In this document: piece by piece, positions 16,574-24,684 of the stretch
Layout of the letters: each line of letters opens with the position of its first letter
Numbering within the stretch: position 1 is the first letter of the stretch
Assembly (NCBI RefSeq): GCF_028416635.1
Contig: NZ_CP114013.1
Coordinates: 4,340,001 to 4,404,000, forward strand
Length of the DNA: 64,000 nt
Origin: Baekduia alba
GTDB lineage: Bacteria; Actinomycetota; Thermoleophilia; Solirubrobacterales; Solirubrobacteraceae
Reading direction: 5' to 3'
Made by a program: the position numbers and the translations under genes
Notes under the pieces: generated by a model
Told to the model about the DNA's origin: nothing
Database searches by the model: none
Seen by the model: only the letters and a program-made list of their open reading frames with translations

Positions 16574-17758
16574 CTAACCGGCCGCGGCGCAGAACGCCTC
16601 GTAGTCCGGGAAGACGCCCAGCTCGTCGTCGCCGATCTCGTCCGGCGCGCGCGAGCAGATCGGGCATTCCGGGTCGCGGCGGACCTTGAGCTCGGTGGTC
16701 GTGGCGCCGAGCGCGTCGTAGATCAGCAGGCGGCCGATCAGCGGGTCGCCCTCGCCGATGATGAGCTTGACGACCTCGGTGGCCTGGAGCAGGCCCATCG
16801 TGCCGGGCAGCACGCCGAGGACGCCGTTGGCGCCGCAGGACGGCGCGAGCTCGGCCGGCGGCGGCTGGCGGAACAGGCAGCGGTAGCACGGGCCGTCGTA
16901 GGGCGCGAACACGCTGAGCTGGCCCTCGAAGCCGAGGATCGCGGCCGACACGACCGGGATCTTCAGCCGCACCGAGGCGTCGTTGAGCAGGTAGCGGGTC
17001 GGGAAGTTGTCGACGCCGTCGACCACGATGTCGTAGTCCTTGATGATGTCGACGATGTTCGAGGCGTCCAGGCGCGTCTCGTACTTGCGCACGACGACGT
17101 CCGGGTTGAGGTCGTTGATCGCCTGCTCGGCGGAGTCGACCTTCGCGACGCCCACGCGCGACGTCGCGTGGATGACCTGGCGCTGGAGGTTGGAGACGTC
17201 GACGACGTCGTCGTCGACGATGCCGAGCGTGCCGACGCCGGCCGCCGCGAGGTACAGCGCGGTCGGCGAGCCGAGGCCGCCGGCGCCCAGCAGCAGGACC
17301 TTCGCGTCGAGCAGCTTCTGCTGGCCCTCGACGCCGACCTCCGGGAGCAGGAAGTGGCGCGAGTAGCGCTGGCGCTGCTCGGGCGTGAACGTGCGCGGGA
17401 CCTCGACGGTGTAGCCGCGGTCCTTCCACAGCGTGTAGCCGCCGGTCATCGACTCCACGCGCTCGTAGCCGAGCTGCTCGCGCAGCGTCTTGGCGGCGAG
17501 CGCGGAGCGGTTGCCGGAGGCGCAGTAGAGGATCACGCGCGCGGAGCGGTCGGGGGCGGCGCCCTCGATCCGGGACTCCAGGTGGCCGCGGGTGACGAAC
17601 TTGGCGCCGGGGATGTGCCCGGCGTCCCACTCGTCGCTCTCGCGGACGTCGACGATGACGACGCCGTCGGCGCCCAGGACCTCGCTCACCGCGGAGGGGT
17701 CCACTTCGTCGATCTCGGCCTTGACCTGCTTGATGTACTCGGCGCCTGAGGGGCTCAT
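16574..17758 (-). CDS. MoeZ-like fusion: N-terminal rhodanese plus C-terminal E1-type adenylyltransferase
   Basis: 394 residues from ATG 17758 (GTG at 17773 is in frame). Residues about 20-120 form a rhodanese domain with the active-site loop CASGNRS (Cys79). Residues about 130-394 form a ThiF/MoeB domain with the nucleotide loop GAGGLG (158-163), DDDVVDVSNLQRQ, and two zinc CxxC pairs (CYRC and CPIC). It should adenylate the CysO C-terminus and hand over persulfide sulfur. In mycobacterial MoeZ the order is reversed, with rhodanese at the C-terminus. It is the first gene of the sulfur block. Confidence 0.92.
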   Translation of the reverse strand: MSPSGAEYIKQVKAEIDEVDPSAVSEVLGADGVVIVDVRESDEWDAGHIPGAKFVTRGHLESRIEGAAPDRSARVILYCASGNRSALAAKTLREQLGYERVESMTGGYTLWKDRGYTVEVPRTFTPEQRQRYSRHFLLPEVGVEGQQKLLDAKVLLLGAGGLGSPTALYLAAAGVGTLGIVDDDVVDVSNLQRQVIHATSRVGVAKVDSAEQAINDLNPDVVVRKYETRLDASNIVDIIKDYDIVVDGVDNFPTRYLLNDASVRLKIPVVSAAILGFEGQLSVFAPYDGPCYRCLFRQPPPAELAPSCGANGVLGVLPGTMGLLQATEVVKLIIGEGDPLIGRLLIYDALGATTTELKVRRDPECPICSRAPDEIGDDELGVFPDYEAFCAAAG

Positions 17759-17798
17759 CGGGGTCCTAATCACCTGAACGTCGGTCGGATTTCGCGCT

Positions 17799-18701
17799 TC
17801 AGAAAGTGTAGCGCGCGATCGCGTCGTAGATGCGCGGCATGTGCCGCTCGAAGAGGGACACGTGCCCTTCCTCCTCGAAGAACGTCAGGCGCGCCCCGGG
17901 AACGTGGGCCGCGAGCCACTCGCCGTGGGCCGGCGGGACCATGAGGTCGTGCCGCCCGTGCCAGATCTCGACGGGCACGTCGCCGCGCCGCGGCGCGCGG
18001 ACGTCGAAGCCCCAGCCGGAGACGAACGCGAGGTCGTCGTCGATCCAGCCGCCGGCGCCGGCCGCCAGGCTGTGGTGCAGGACCCGGACCCAGTCCTCCG
18101 CCAGCGCGTCGGTCAGCACCGAGGCGTCGACCGGCGACAGGACGGTCCTCATCGCGGGGACGACGTCCGCGACGCGCGCGTGGGCGAGCGCGTCCGGGCC
18201 GTCGCCCAGGTAGGCGACCAGCGGCTCCTCGCCCTCGATGGCCGCGCGGAACTCCGCGATGTTCTCCGAGCCCATCCCGGCCAGCCAGTCCAGGCCCTCG
18301 GCGTCGAACGGCGCCACGCAGGAGATGCCCATCGCCGCCACGCAGCGGTCGCCGAGCCGCGCCGCGCAGGCCAGCGCGTGCGGCCCGCCGCCCGACGAGC
18401 CCCAGGTCGCGAAGCGCTCGACGCCGAGCGCGTCGAGGATCGTCACGACGTCGTCGGCGACGTCGGCGACGACGCGACCGCGGTGGCGATCGGAGCCGCC
18501 GTAGCCGGCGCGGTCGAACGCGATCAGCCGCAGGCCGCGCTCGGCGGCGCGCGCGTGGCTGACGTCGCTGACCAGCCCGCCGCTCGGCGAGCCGTGGTGG
18601 ACGACGACTGCTCGGCCGGCCGGGTCGCCGGCCTCGTGCACGAGCAGCGTGCGGCCGTCGGGCGTGGCGACGGCGATCGGGGAGGTCTGGATCCCGGCCA
18701 T
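17799..18701 (-). CDS. Alpha/beta hydrolase
   Basis: 300 residues with the alpha/beta-hydrolase fold. The oxyanion region is HHGSPSGG near residues 35-42, the nucleophile elbow is GSSGGG near residue 100, the acid is in HGRHDLMVPP near residue 250, and the catalytic His is in EEEGHVSLFERH near the C-terminus. Such proteins hydrolyse esters, lactones or epoxides; the substrate is not evident. It is transcribed divergently from the histidine-kinase gene across about 200 bases, which should hold both promoters. There is no overlap with other genes. Confidence 0.9.
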   Translation of the reverse strand: MAGIQTSPIAVATPDGRTLLVHEAGDPAGRAVVVHHGSPSGGLVSDVSHARAAERGLRLIAFDRAGYGGSDRHRGRVVADVADDVVTILDALGVERFATWGSSGGGPHALACAARLGDRCVAAMGISCVAPFDAEGLDWLAGMGSENIAEFRAAIEGEEPLVAYLGDGPDALAHARVADVVPAMRTVLSPVDASVLTDALAEDWVRVLHHSLAAGAGGWIDDDLAFVSGWGFDVRAPRRGDVPVEIWHGRHDLMVPPAHGEWLAAHVPGARLTFFEEEGHVSLFERHMPRIYDAIARYTF

Positions 18702-18901
18702 TGCAGAACGAGACTAAACCGCTGCGGGGATGCCGTGGCGGTGGAGGTCACCGCCCATCTGGAGCGCCCCCCGGCGCCAGATGGACGGTGCCTCGCCACG
18801 ATGCCTTGCCGGAGACCACGCTTCGAGGCTCCAACCGGGACTTGCTGCACGAGGAGTATCGGGTTTGGCGCCAGCGGCCGATATGGGGTCTAGACCCCAA
18901 C

Positions 18902-19897
18902 ATGCGCAAGCCCACGCTCGCCACCCAGATCCTCGCGATCAACGCCCTCCTGATCGTCGCCACGGCCGCGGCCGCGATCGCCGCCGCGCGCCTGTCGCTC
19001 GACGACGTCGTCGGGCGCCGGCAGGCGCTCGTGCTCGTCGCCGGCATCCTCGGGATGGTGCTGGTCAACAGCGTCGTGCTGCGGCGCCGCTTCGCGCCGC
19101 TGGACAAGCTGATCGACGTCATGGAGCGGATCGACCTCGCCAGCCCGGGCCAGCGCGCCGACGTGCCCGAGGCCGACTCCGAGGACGTCGTGCGCCTCGT
19201 GCAGGCGTTCAACCGGATGCTCGGCCGCCTGGAGGACGAGCGGAGCCGGACGGCGGCCGCCGTGCTCCACGGCCAGGAGAGCGAGCGCGCGCGCGTCGCG
19301 CGCGACCTGCACGACGAGTGCAACCAGGCGCTGACGGCGGTCCTGCTGCGGCTCGAGGCCCACGTGCACGACGCGCCGGCCGGCCTGCAGGCCGAGCTGC
19401 GCGAGACCAAGACGGTCGCGATCGCCGCGATGGACGAGCTGCTCCGGCTGGCGCGGGAGCTGCGCCCCGCCGCGCTCGACGACCACGGCCTCGAGGCCGC
19501 GCTGCGGACCCAGATGCAGCGGTTCTCGGACACGACGGGCGTCCCGGCCACGCTGCGCTGCTATGACCCGCTCAACGATCTCGCCGACCATGAGCAGACC
19601 GTGGTCTACCGCGTCGTGCAGGAGTCCCTGTCCAACATCACCCGTCACGCCCGCGCCGCCAGCGTCGTGGTCGAGGTCGGCCGCGACCACGGCCGGCCGG
19701 TCGTCCGGATCGTCGACGACGGCGTCGGCTTCTCGACGCTGGAGGACTCCGACGGCATCGGCCTGGTCGGCATGCGCGAGCGGGCACGCCTGGCGCGTGG
19801 CCGGCTCCAGGTCACCTCGGCGCCGGGCCGCGGCACCGCGGTCGAGCTGCGTCTGGACCGCGACCTGTGGCTCGCGTCGGAGCAGGAGGCGGCGTGA
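18902..19897 (+). CDS. Membrane sensor histidine kinase, NarL-system type
   Basis: 331 residues. Two N-terminal transmembrane helices (about residues 7-27 and 42-62) have almost no extracytoplasmic loop, so it senses in the membrane or cytoplasm. A HAMP-like linker follows, then a HisKA_3 domain with phospho-acceptor His137 in RDLHDECNQAL, then a HATPase with N-box VVQESLSNITRHA and G motifs DDGVGF and GLVGMRERA. The response-regulator gene starts inside the last codon, overlapping as GTGA. It is a two-component pair with its partner; the signal is unknown. Confidence 0.93.
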   Translation: MRKPTLATQILAINALLIVATAAAAIAAARLSLDDVVGRRQALVLVAGILGMVLVNSVVLRRRFAPLDKLIDVMERIDLASPGQRADVPEADSEDVVRLVQAFNRMLGRLEDERSRTAAAVLHGQESERARVARDLHDECNQALTAVLLRLEAHVHDAPAGLQAELRETKTVAIAAMDELLRLARELRPAALDDHGLEAALRTQMQRFSDTTGVPATLRCYDPLNDLADHEQTVVYRVVQESLSNITRHARAASVVVEVGRDHGRPVVRIVDDGVGFSTLEDSDGIGLVGMRERARLARGRLQVTSAPGRGTAVELRLDRDLWLASEQEAA

Positions 19898-20526
19898 GGC
19901 TGCTGATCGCCGACGACCACGGCGTCGTGCGCGGCGGGCTCAAGCTCCTGCTGGAGCGCCAGCCCGACATGGAGGTCGTCGCGGAGGCCGGCGACGGCGC
20001 CGAGGCGGTCGAGCGCGCCGTGGTCGAGCGGCCGGACGTCTGCATCCTCGACGTCACGATGCCCAAGCTCACCGGGCTGCAGGCCGCCCGCGAGATCAAG
20101 GCCCAGGCGCCGGACACCGCCGTGCTGATCCTGTCGATGCACGACGACGAGCGCTACCTCTTCGAGGCGCTGAAGGCCGGCGCCGGCGGCTACGTCCTCA
20201 AGATGGAGGCCGACCAGTTCCTCGTCGACGCCGTCCGGGCGGTCGTCCGCGGCGAGCCGTTCCTGACCAACGCCGCGCAGCGCCAGCTCGTGCGCGAGTG
20301 GATCGCCGACGACAGCTCCGGACCCGCCGAGCCGCTGACGCCGCGCGAGCAGGAGGTGCTCAAGCTGATCGCCGAGGCGCACACCAACCGTGAGATCGGC
20401 GAGATCCTGCACCTCGCCGAGAAGACCGTCGAGTCGCACCGCGGCAACCTCCTGCGCAAGCTCGGGATGCGCGATCGGGTCGAGCTCGTGCGGTACGCGA
20501 TCCGCCGCGGGCTGATCGAGCCGTAG
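19894..20526 (+). CDS. NarL/FixJ-family response regulator
   Basis: 210 residues. The receiver domain has the acidic pair DD (residues 7-8), phospho-acceptor Asp53 in CILDVTMPK, and Lys near residue 104 in YVLKMEAD. The LuxR-type HTH at about residues 148-205 reads LTPREQEVLKLIAEAHTNRE. It is the cognate partner of the upstream kinase, with a GTGA overlap. DNA targets may include the divergent hydrolase gene or genes elsewhere. Confidence 0.94.
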   Translation: MRLLIADDHGVVRGGLKLLLERQPDMEVVAEAGDGAEAVERAVVERPDVCILDVTMPKLTGLQAAREIKAQAPDTAVLILSMHDDERYLFEALKAGAGGYVLKMEADQFLVDAVRAVVRGEPFLTNAAQRQLVREWIADDSSGPAEPLTPREQEVLKLIAEAHTNREIGEILHLAEKTVESHRGNLLRKLGMRDRVELVRYAIRRGLIEP

Positions 20527-20604
20527 CGCGGCGGCGCCACGGCCAACGTCCGCGCAACACGCCGTGACGACACCGGCTTGGCTGATGGGTCATCCTTAAG
20601 GGTG

Positions 20605-21681
20605 GTGAGCGAGCAGCAGGAGCATCCCGAAGGCGCCGTCGCGGCGCAGGAGCCGACCCAGCCGGTCGCTGAGGAGCCGACGACCGAGGCCCCGGCCGCC
20701 GCCGAGCAGGCGCCCGCCGTCGACCCGCCGCCGGCCGCCGAGGCCCCCGCGCAGGCGGAGCCCGAGGCGCCGACCGAGCCCGAGGCCGAGGCCCAGCCCG
20801 AGACGCCGGCCGAGCCCGAGGCTCAGGCCCAGCCCGAGACGCCGGCCGAGCCCGAGGCTCAGGCCCAGCCTGACCCGCCGGCCGCGTCCGGCGCCGACGA
20901 GCCCGTCGGCCCCAAGATCGTCGGCGTCGCCAAGGAGCGGACGCTGCCGGTCGTCAAGAAGCGGCTCCAGGAGAAGCCCAAGCGCGAGCCGCTCCCGTGG
21001 CCCGAGCTGCGCGCCGCGGTCGCCGCCACCCGTGACGAGCTCGACGTCAACGAGCTCAAGGAGCTCTTCCGCTCCTTCCCGGAGAAGCTGCGCACCGAGG
21101 TCACCGAGAACGTCCGCGGCTTCAAGAAGGGCGCGCGCCGCCCCGTCTCCCAGCACGCCGCCAAGCAGCTGGCCCGCGCCGCGCACACCGCGCGCCGGAT
21201 GAAGAAGAACTCGCACCCCTCGGGCGAGGTCGCCGAGGCGCTCGGCCAGGCGATGGCCGCCGAGCTGATCGCGTCGCTGGAGCCCGAGAAGGCCGCGCAG
21301 GTGATCCTGCCCAAGCGCGACCTGCTCGAGCGCGAGGCGCGCCAGGCCCAGCGCCGCGCCCGCGACGAGGAGGACAAGCGCCGCGACGAGCAGCGCCGCA
21401 AGCGCCGCGACGACGCCCGTCAGAGCCGCCAGCAGACCTCGTTCGGCGGCGGCTTCGCCGGCGCCAAGATCCAGGGCCTGGACCAGATCGCCGCGCTGTT
21501 CGCCGAGCCGGAGCAGGAGGCCGTCGAGCCCGAGACCCCCGCTGCAGAGCCAGATGCGCCGGTCACCCCGGCGACGACGGCCGAGAACCCTGAGCCTCAG
21601 GTCGAGGGTGAGGTTGGCGCCGAGACGGCCGCTGAGACGCCCGAGACCGGCTCCGCCCCGCAGCCCGACGACGCGGCTTAA
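20605..21681 (+). CDS. Hypothetical protein with acidic Pro/Glu/Ala repeats and a charged helical region
   Basis: About 358 residues, from GTG 20605 (GTG 20602 and an upstream TTG at 20578 are alternatives). Residues 1-100 are low complexity, with tandem EPEAQAQPETPA repeats. Residues about 130-215 are a folded-looking helical region (PWPELRAAVAATRDELDVNE). Residues about 215-285 are a highly charged coiled-coil-like stretch rich in Arg/Lys/Glu, and the tail is again acidic. There is no signal peptide or membrane segment. I do not recognise the family. It could bind nucleic acid or act as a scaffold, but nothing proves it. Confidence 0.7.
   Translation: MSEQQEHPEGAVAAQEPTQPVAEEPTTEAPAAAEQAPAVDPPPAAEAPAQAEPEAPTEPEAEAQPETPAEPEAQAQPETPAEPEAQAQPDPPAASGADEPVGPKIVGVAKERTLPVVKKRLQEKPKREPLPWPELRAAVAATRDELDVNELKELFRSFPEKLRTEVTENVRGFKKGARRPVSQHAAKQLARAAHTARRMKKNSHPSGEVAEALGQAMAAELIASLEPEKAAQVILPKRDLLEREARQAQRRARDEEDKRRDEQRRKRRDDARQSRQQTSFGGGFAGAKIQGLDQIAALFAEPEQEAVEPETPAAEPDAPVTPATTAENPEPQVEGEVGAETAAETPETGSAPQPDDAA
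20800..20871 (+). repeat. Tandem 36-bp repeat inside the Pro/Glu/Ala-rich gene
   Basis: Two adjacent 36-bp units (20800-20835 and 20836-20871) are identical except at the last base. They encode ETPAEPEAQAQP, and a more diverged unit precedes them. The near-identity suggests recent slippage or unequal recombination. Confidence 0.8.
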
Positions 21682-21690
21682 GGCCGCGTT

Positions 21691-21708
21691 CTCCGGTCAC
21701 GGCCGGAG
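21691..21708 (+). terminator. Weak hairpin after the repeat-rich gene
   Basis: CTCCGG and CCGGAG form a 6-bp stem with a 6-base loop, nine bases past the stop codon and before the SCO1-like gene. Confidence 0.35.
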
Positions 21709-21729
21709 CGCCTGGAACGACCGCCTAGC

Positions 21730-22332
21730 ATGACCGAGATGCCCGTCCGCGCCCGCCTCGCGCTGATGCTGGCCGCCACGTTCGTGCTGCTCGGCGCCTT
21801 GGCGGTCGTCCTCTTCGCCGGCGACAAGAAGGACGCCGGCGGCGCCGGCTTCGACGGCGCGCTGCGCCCGCCGGGCATCCCGCCGATCGCGTTCTCGCTC
21901 AAGGACCAGGACGGCAAGGCCGCCACGCTGGCCCAATACCGCGGGCAGCCGGTGATCCTCACGTTCATGTACTCGACCTGCCGCGACACGTGCCCCCTCA
22001 CGGCGCAGCAGATCAAGGGCGCGCTCGACCAGGTCGGCAAGACGATCCCGACGCTCGCGATCTCCGTCGACCCGGCCAACGACACGCCGCTCAACGCGCG
22101 CCGCTTCGTCAACCAGCAGGGCCTGACCAAGCGTATGCGGTTCCTGCTCGGCGACCGCGCGCAGCTCGCGCCGATCTGGAAGGCCTACGGCATCCGGCCG
22201 CAGGGCAAGGCCTTCGAGCACTCCGCCTACGTCGTGCTCGTCGACGGCAACGGCGTCCAGCGCGTCGGGTGGCCGGTCGACAAGATCACCCCGGAGGGCC
22301 TGGCCCATGACCTCCGGCTGCTCGGCGCCTAG
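21730..22332 (+). CDS. SCO1/SenC-family copper chaperone or thiol protein
   Basis: 200 residues with an N-terminal membrane anchor (about residues 10-30, ALMLAATFVLLGALAVVLF). A thioredoxin-fold domain follows, with the copper-binding CxxxC motif as CRDTC near residue 86 and the conserved His in EHSAYVVLVD near residue 164. SCO proteins deliver copper to the CuA site of cytochrome c oxidase or reduce its cysteines outside the membrane. It is convergent with the next small gene; the minus-strand cupredoxin/membrane operon is nearby but not co-transcribed. Confidence 0.92.
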   Translation: MTEMPVRARLALMLAATFVLLGALAVVLFAGDKKDAGGAGFDGALRPPGIPPIAFSLKDQDGKAATLAQYRGQPVILTFMYSTCRDTCPLTAQQIKGALDQVGKTIPTLAISVDPANDTPLNARRFVNQQGLTKRMRFLLGDRAQLAPIWKAYGIRPQGKAFEHSAYVVLVDGNGVQRVGWPVDKITPEGLAHDLRLLGA

Positions 22333-22335
22333 CGG

Positions 22336-22575
22336 CTAGCCCGCCTCGAGCAGCGCGTCGAGCGCCGCGTCGGCCCGGTCGGCCGCCGCGCGATAGCGGA
22401 GGTAGCCGTCCAGGCCCGGCTGCTCGCGCCAAGCGGCGTAGGCGTCGTCGGCCTCGTCCTGGGCGGTGCGCCGCACCTCCTTGAGGACGTTCCCGCCGCC
22501 ACGGCGCTGCTTGACGACCAGCGCACGCGAGTCGTCCAGGCCGCGCAGGAGGTTGTGGAGCTGTCGCACGGTCAT
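22336..22575 (-). CDS. Small hypothetical protein
   Basis: 79 residues beginning MTVRQLHNLLRGLDDSRALV, mostly helical and charged (QDEADDAYAAWREQPGLDGYLRYRAAADRADAALDALLEAG). The codon bias fits a real gene, and the frame fills the gap between the convergent SCO1-like gene (3 bases away) and the minus-strand membrane operon. No domain is recognised. Confidence 0.65.
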   Translation of the reverse strand: MTVRQLHNLLRGLDDSRALVVKQRRGGGNVLKEVRRTAQDEADDAYAAWREQPGLDGYLRYRAAADRADAALDALLEAG

Positions 22576-22608
22576 GGCTCCACGGTCCTACCCCGCGGGC
22601 CGGACGGC

Positions 22609-22773
22609 CTACGTGGTGATGTCCGGCTCCGGCTCCCCGTCCTCGTCGGGGCCCTCGCGCTTGTCCTTCCAGCTCTGGTAGAGCAGCGCGCCGACGACGA
22701 TCAGCACCGGCGCCAGGTACAGCAGGCCCGCGAACCAGTGCCCCGCGTGGGCGAGGATCAGCGCGGCGGCCAT
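22609..22773 (-). CDS. Small membrane protein
   Basis: A 54-residue protein starting at ATG 22773, which shares one base with the stop of the upstream membrane-protein gene (TGATG). It has one strong transmembrane helix (WFAGLLYLAPVLIVVGALLY, about residues 13-32) and an acidic cytoplasmic tail. The sharing of stop and start indicates translational coupling and a role with the upstream polytopic protein, perhaps as an accessory subunit. Confidence 0.75.
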   Translation of the reverse strand: MAAALILAHAGHWFAGLLYLAPVLIVVGALLYQSWKDKREGPDEDGEPEPDITT

Positions 22774-24194
22774 CACTGCTGCGCCGCCGCCGACAGCAGC
22801 CAGAGGCCGAGGCTCGTGAAGCAGACCATGACCGCCAGCATCCAGTACTGGGACCGTGTCGCGTCGCGCGCCTTCTGGAACAGCGCGAGGGCGCGGTCGT
22901 GCGCGAGCGTCAACCCGGCGACGTGCCCGAGCACGAGCGCGGCGACCTGGACGTACCAGATGCCGGTCGCGCTGATCCACGTGTAGTTGATGGTCGTCTG
23001 CGCGCCGCCGAAGTAGTCGTGGCCCTGGCCGAGCGGGTCGGAGAGCAGCGGCACGATCGCCTGGCCCTGGTAGGCGACCAGCGAGAAGTAGTGGGCCAGC
23101 ACGTAGGCGAACGCGATCGGGATCAGCGTGTGGGCGAACTGGCGCGACAGCTCGTCGGTCGGCAGCCGCCGGCCGACCGTGTGCATGCCCATGACGCCCA
23201 GCCGGTACAGCCCGCCGATCAGGCAGCACATCACGACGATGCCGACGGTCCCGGCCGCCTCCAGCGCGTGCTCGGCGTTGAGGCCGAGGCTGCCGAAGAA
23301 GTCCTGCAGGTGCGGCACGATCGAGTTCCACGTCGTGCCCTGCGAGAAGCCGTCGAAGCTCGTCGTCCCGATCATCACGCACAGCAGCGCGACCGTGCCG
23401 GCGACCGGCGCGAGCTTCGGGCAGCCGGCGAGCACGGGGCGCGTGGCCAGGCCGCCGTCGCGCCAGTGCAGCGGCGAGATCCGGGCGAACATCCCGAAGT
23501 AGACGCCGAACGCGTCGCCGCGCTTGGACCACGCCTCGACGCCGTACAGGCTCATCCCGACCAGCTGCGTCGCCGCGTAGGCCAGCGCCATGATCGCCAG
23601 CGTCGACGGATCGTCCTTGTTGGAGTAGACGAGCTCGACCCAGGCGAAGACCAGCACGCCGATCACCGCCGGCCAGCGCCCCAGCCACTTCGGGTAGGGC
23701 AGCGGGTCGATGCCGTCGGCCATGCCCGTGCGCTGGGCGAGCCAGCCGGTCGCCTTGCCGACCGCCAGCCACGGGTTGATCGCGCGGAAGACGTCGCCGA
23801 AGACGACGCTGACGAACGGGATCACGACCCAGAAGTAGACGTAGATGACCGTCGGCAGGATGTTGGCCGTGGCGGCCTGCGTGCCGGCGAAGCCGGCGTA
23901 CATGCAGTACACGAAGAACGCGACGCCGAGCGCGCCGGCCAGGATCTCCAGCGCCAGCGGGACGTCGAAGCGCCGGCGCTCGGTCACGTCCTGCAGCCGC
24001 GGCGTCGCCCACAGCACCGCAAGGCCGACGAACGACGCGACGAGCACGACCGCCGCCGCCCACGCGAACAGCCAGCGCGGGATCGGCAGGTCCTGCTTGC
24101 CGACCAGGCCGTGGGCCGAGGCGCTGGCCGGAAGCGCGAGCGCCAGCGCGGAGGCGCTCGCGAGCAGGCCCGCGCGGCGACGCACCACGATCAC
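22773..24194 (-). CDS. Polytopic membrane protein, function unknown
   Basis: About 473 residues with a signal-like first segment (SASALALALPASASA) and roughly ten or more transmembrane helices. The mature N-terminus carries His, and further conserved-looking residues lie in the membrane (VYFWVVIPFVSVVFGDVFRA, GTTSFDGFSQGTTW). Similar actinobacterial proteins are, to my recollection, sometimes labelled fenitrothion hydrolase, a name I would not rely on. GTG 24194 overlaps the cupredoxin stop as GTGA. The context (cupredoxin upstream, small membrane protein downstream, SCO1-like gene nearby) suggests copper or electron-transfer work in the membrane, which is inference only. Confidence 0.8.
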   Translation of the reverse strand: MIVVRRRAGLLASASALALALPASASAHGLVGKQDLPIPRWLFAWAAAVVLVASFVGLAVLWATPRLQDVTERRRFDVPLALEILAGALGVAFFVYCMYAGFAGTQAATANILPTVIYVYFWVVIPFVSVVFGDVFRAINPWLAVGKATGWLAQRTGMADGIDPLPYPKWLGRWPAVIGVLVFAWVELVYSNKDDPSTLAIMALAYAATQLVGMSLYGVEAWSKRGDAFGVYFGMFARISPLHWRDGGLATRPVLAGCPKLAPVAGTVALLCVMIGTTSFDGFSQGTTWNSIVPHLQDFFGSLGLNAEHALEAAGTVGIVVMCCLIGGLYRLGVMGMHTVGRRLPTDELSRQFAHTLIPIAFAYVLAHYFSLVAYQGQAIVPLLSDPLGQGHDYFGGAQTTINYTWISATGIWYVQVAALVLGHVAGLTLAHDRALALFQKARDATRSQYWMLAVMVCFTSLGLWLLSAAAQQ

Positions 24195-24571
24195 GACGGG
24201 TCGACCTCGACTTCGGCGATCTGGGTCTTGTGGTCCTCGAGCTCGACCACGAAGCGCCCTTCGATCGTCGCCGGCACGTCGAACGTGACCTGGCCGCCGG
24301 CCTTGACGTCCTGGTGGACGTCGTAGCCGTGGAAGTGGATCTCGTCGGTCGTGTCGGACTTGACCGTGAAGTGGATGGTCCCGCCCTTGGCGAACCGCAG
24401 CTTCTGCACGCCGCCGACGGGCTTGGCGTCCTTGACGGTGACGGTGTTGGAGGTCGGGGAGCCGCTGTCCTTGGACTTGTCGTCGTCGCCGCCGCTGCTG
24501 GCGACGATCAGCGCGACGACGAGGACCACGACGGCTCCGACGACGATCCCGATGCGGGCGCGAGAGGACAT
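24191..24571 (-). CDS. Membrane-anchored cupredoxin-like protein
   Basis: 126 residues. One N-terminal membrane anchor (IGIVVGAVVVLVVALIVASS) and an Asp/Ser-rich linker precede a cupredoxin-type beta sandwich (KGGTIHFTVKSDTTDEIHFH, then VTFDVPATIEGRFVVELEDH). The HFHGYDVHQ stretch offers His ligands, but the usual type-1 copper Cys is absent. It may thus bind copper differently or be structural. It is the first gene of a three-gene operon with the polytopic and small membrane proteins. ATG 24571 is preferred to TTG 24580. Confidence 0.82.
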   Translation of the reverse strand: MSSRARIGIVVGAVVVLVVALIVASSGGDDDKSKDSGSPTSNTVTVKDAKPVGGVQKLRFAKGGTIHFTVKSDTTDEIHFHGYDVHQDVKAGGQVTFDVPATIEGRFVVELEDHKTQIAEVEVDPS

Positions 24572-24591
24572 GCGCAACAACCTAGGGGACC

Positions 24592-24623
24592 GGCGCCCGC
24601 CCCGTCGCAGCGGGGCGGGCGCC
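24592..24623 (-). terminator. Strong GC hairpin between the secreted-protein gene and the cupredoxin operon
   Basis: A perfect 13-bp stem, 24592-24604 with 24611-24623 (GGCGCCCGCCCCG), has a 6-base loop and no T-run. It lies 61 bases after the stop of the secreted-protein gene and just upstream of the cupredoxin start. Confidence 0.7.
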
Positions 24624-24684
24624 GCGGTTTGTGCAGGCGACCTTCAGACGTGCGCGGGCGCCACGGCGCCGCGCGCCGCCGGCG

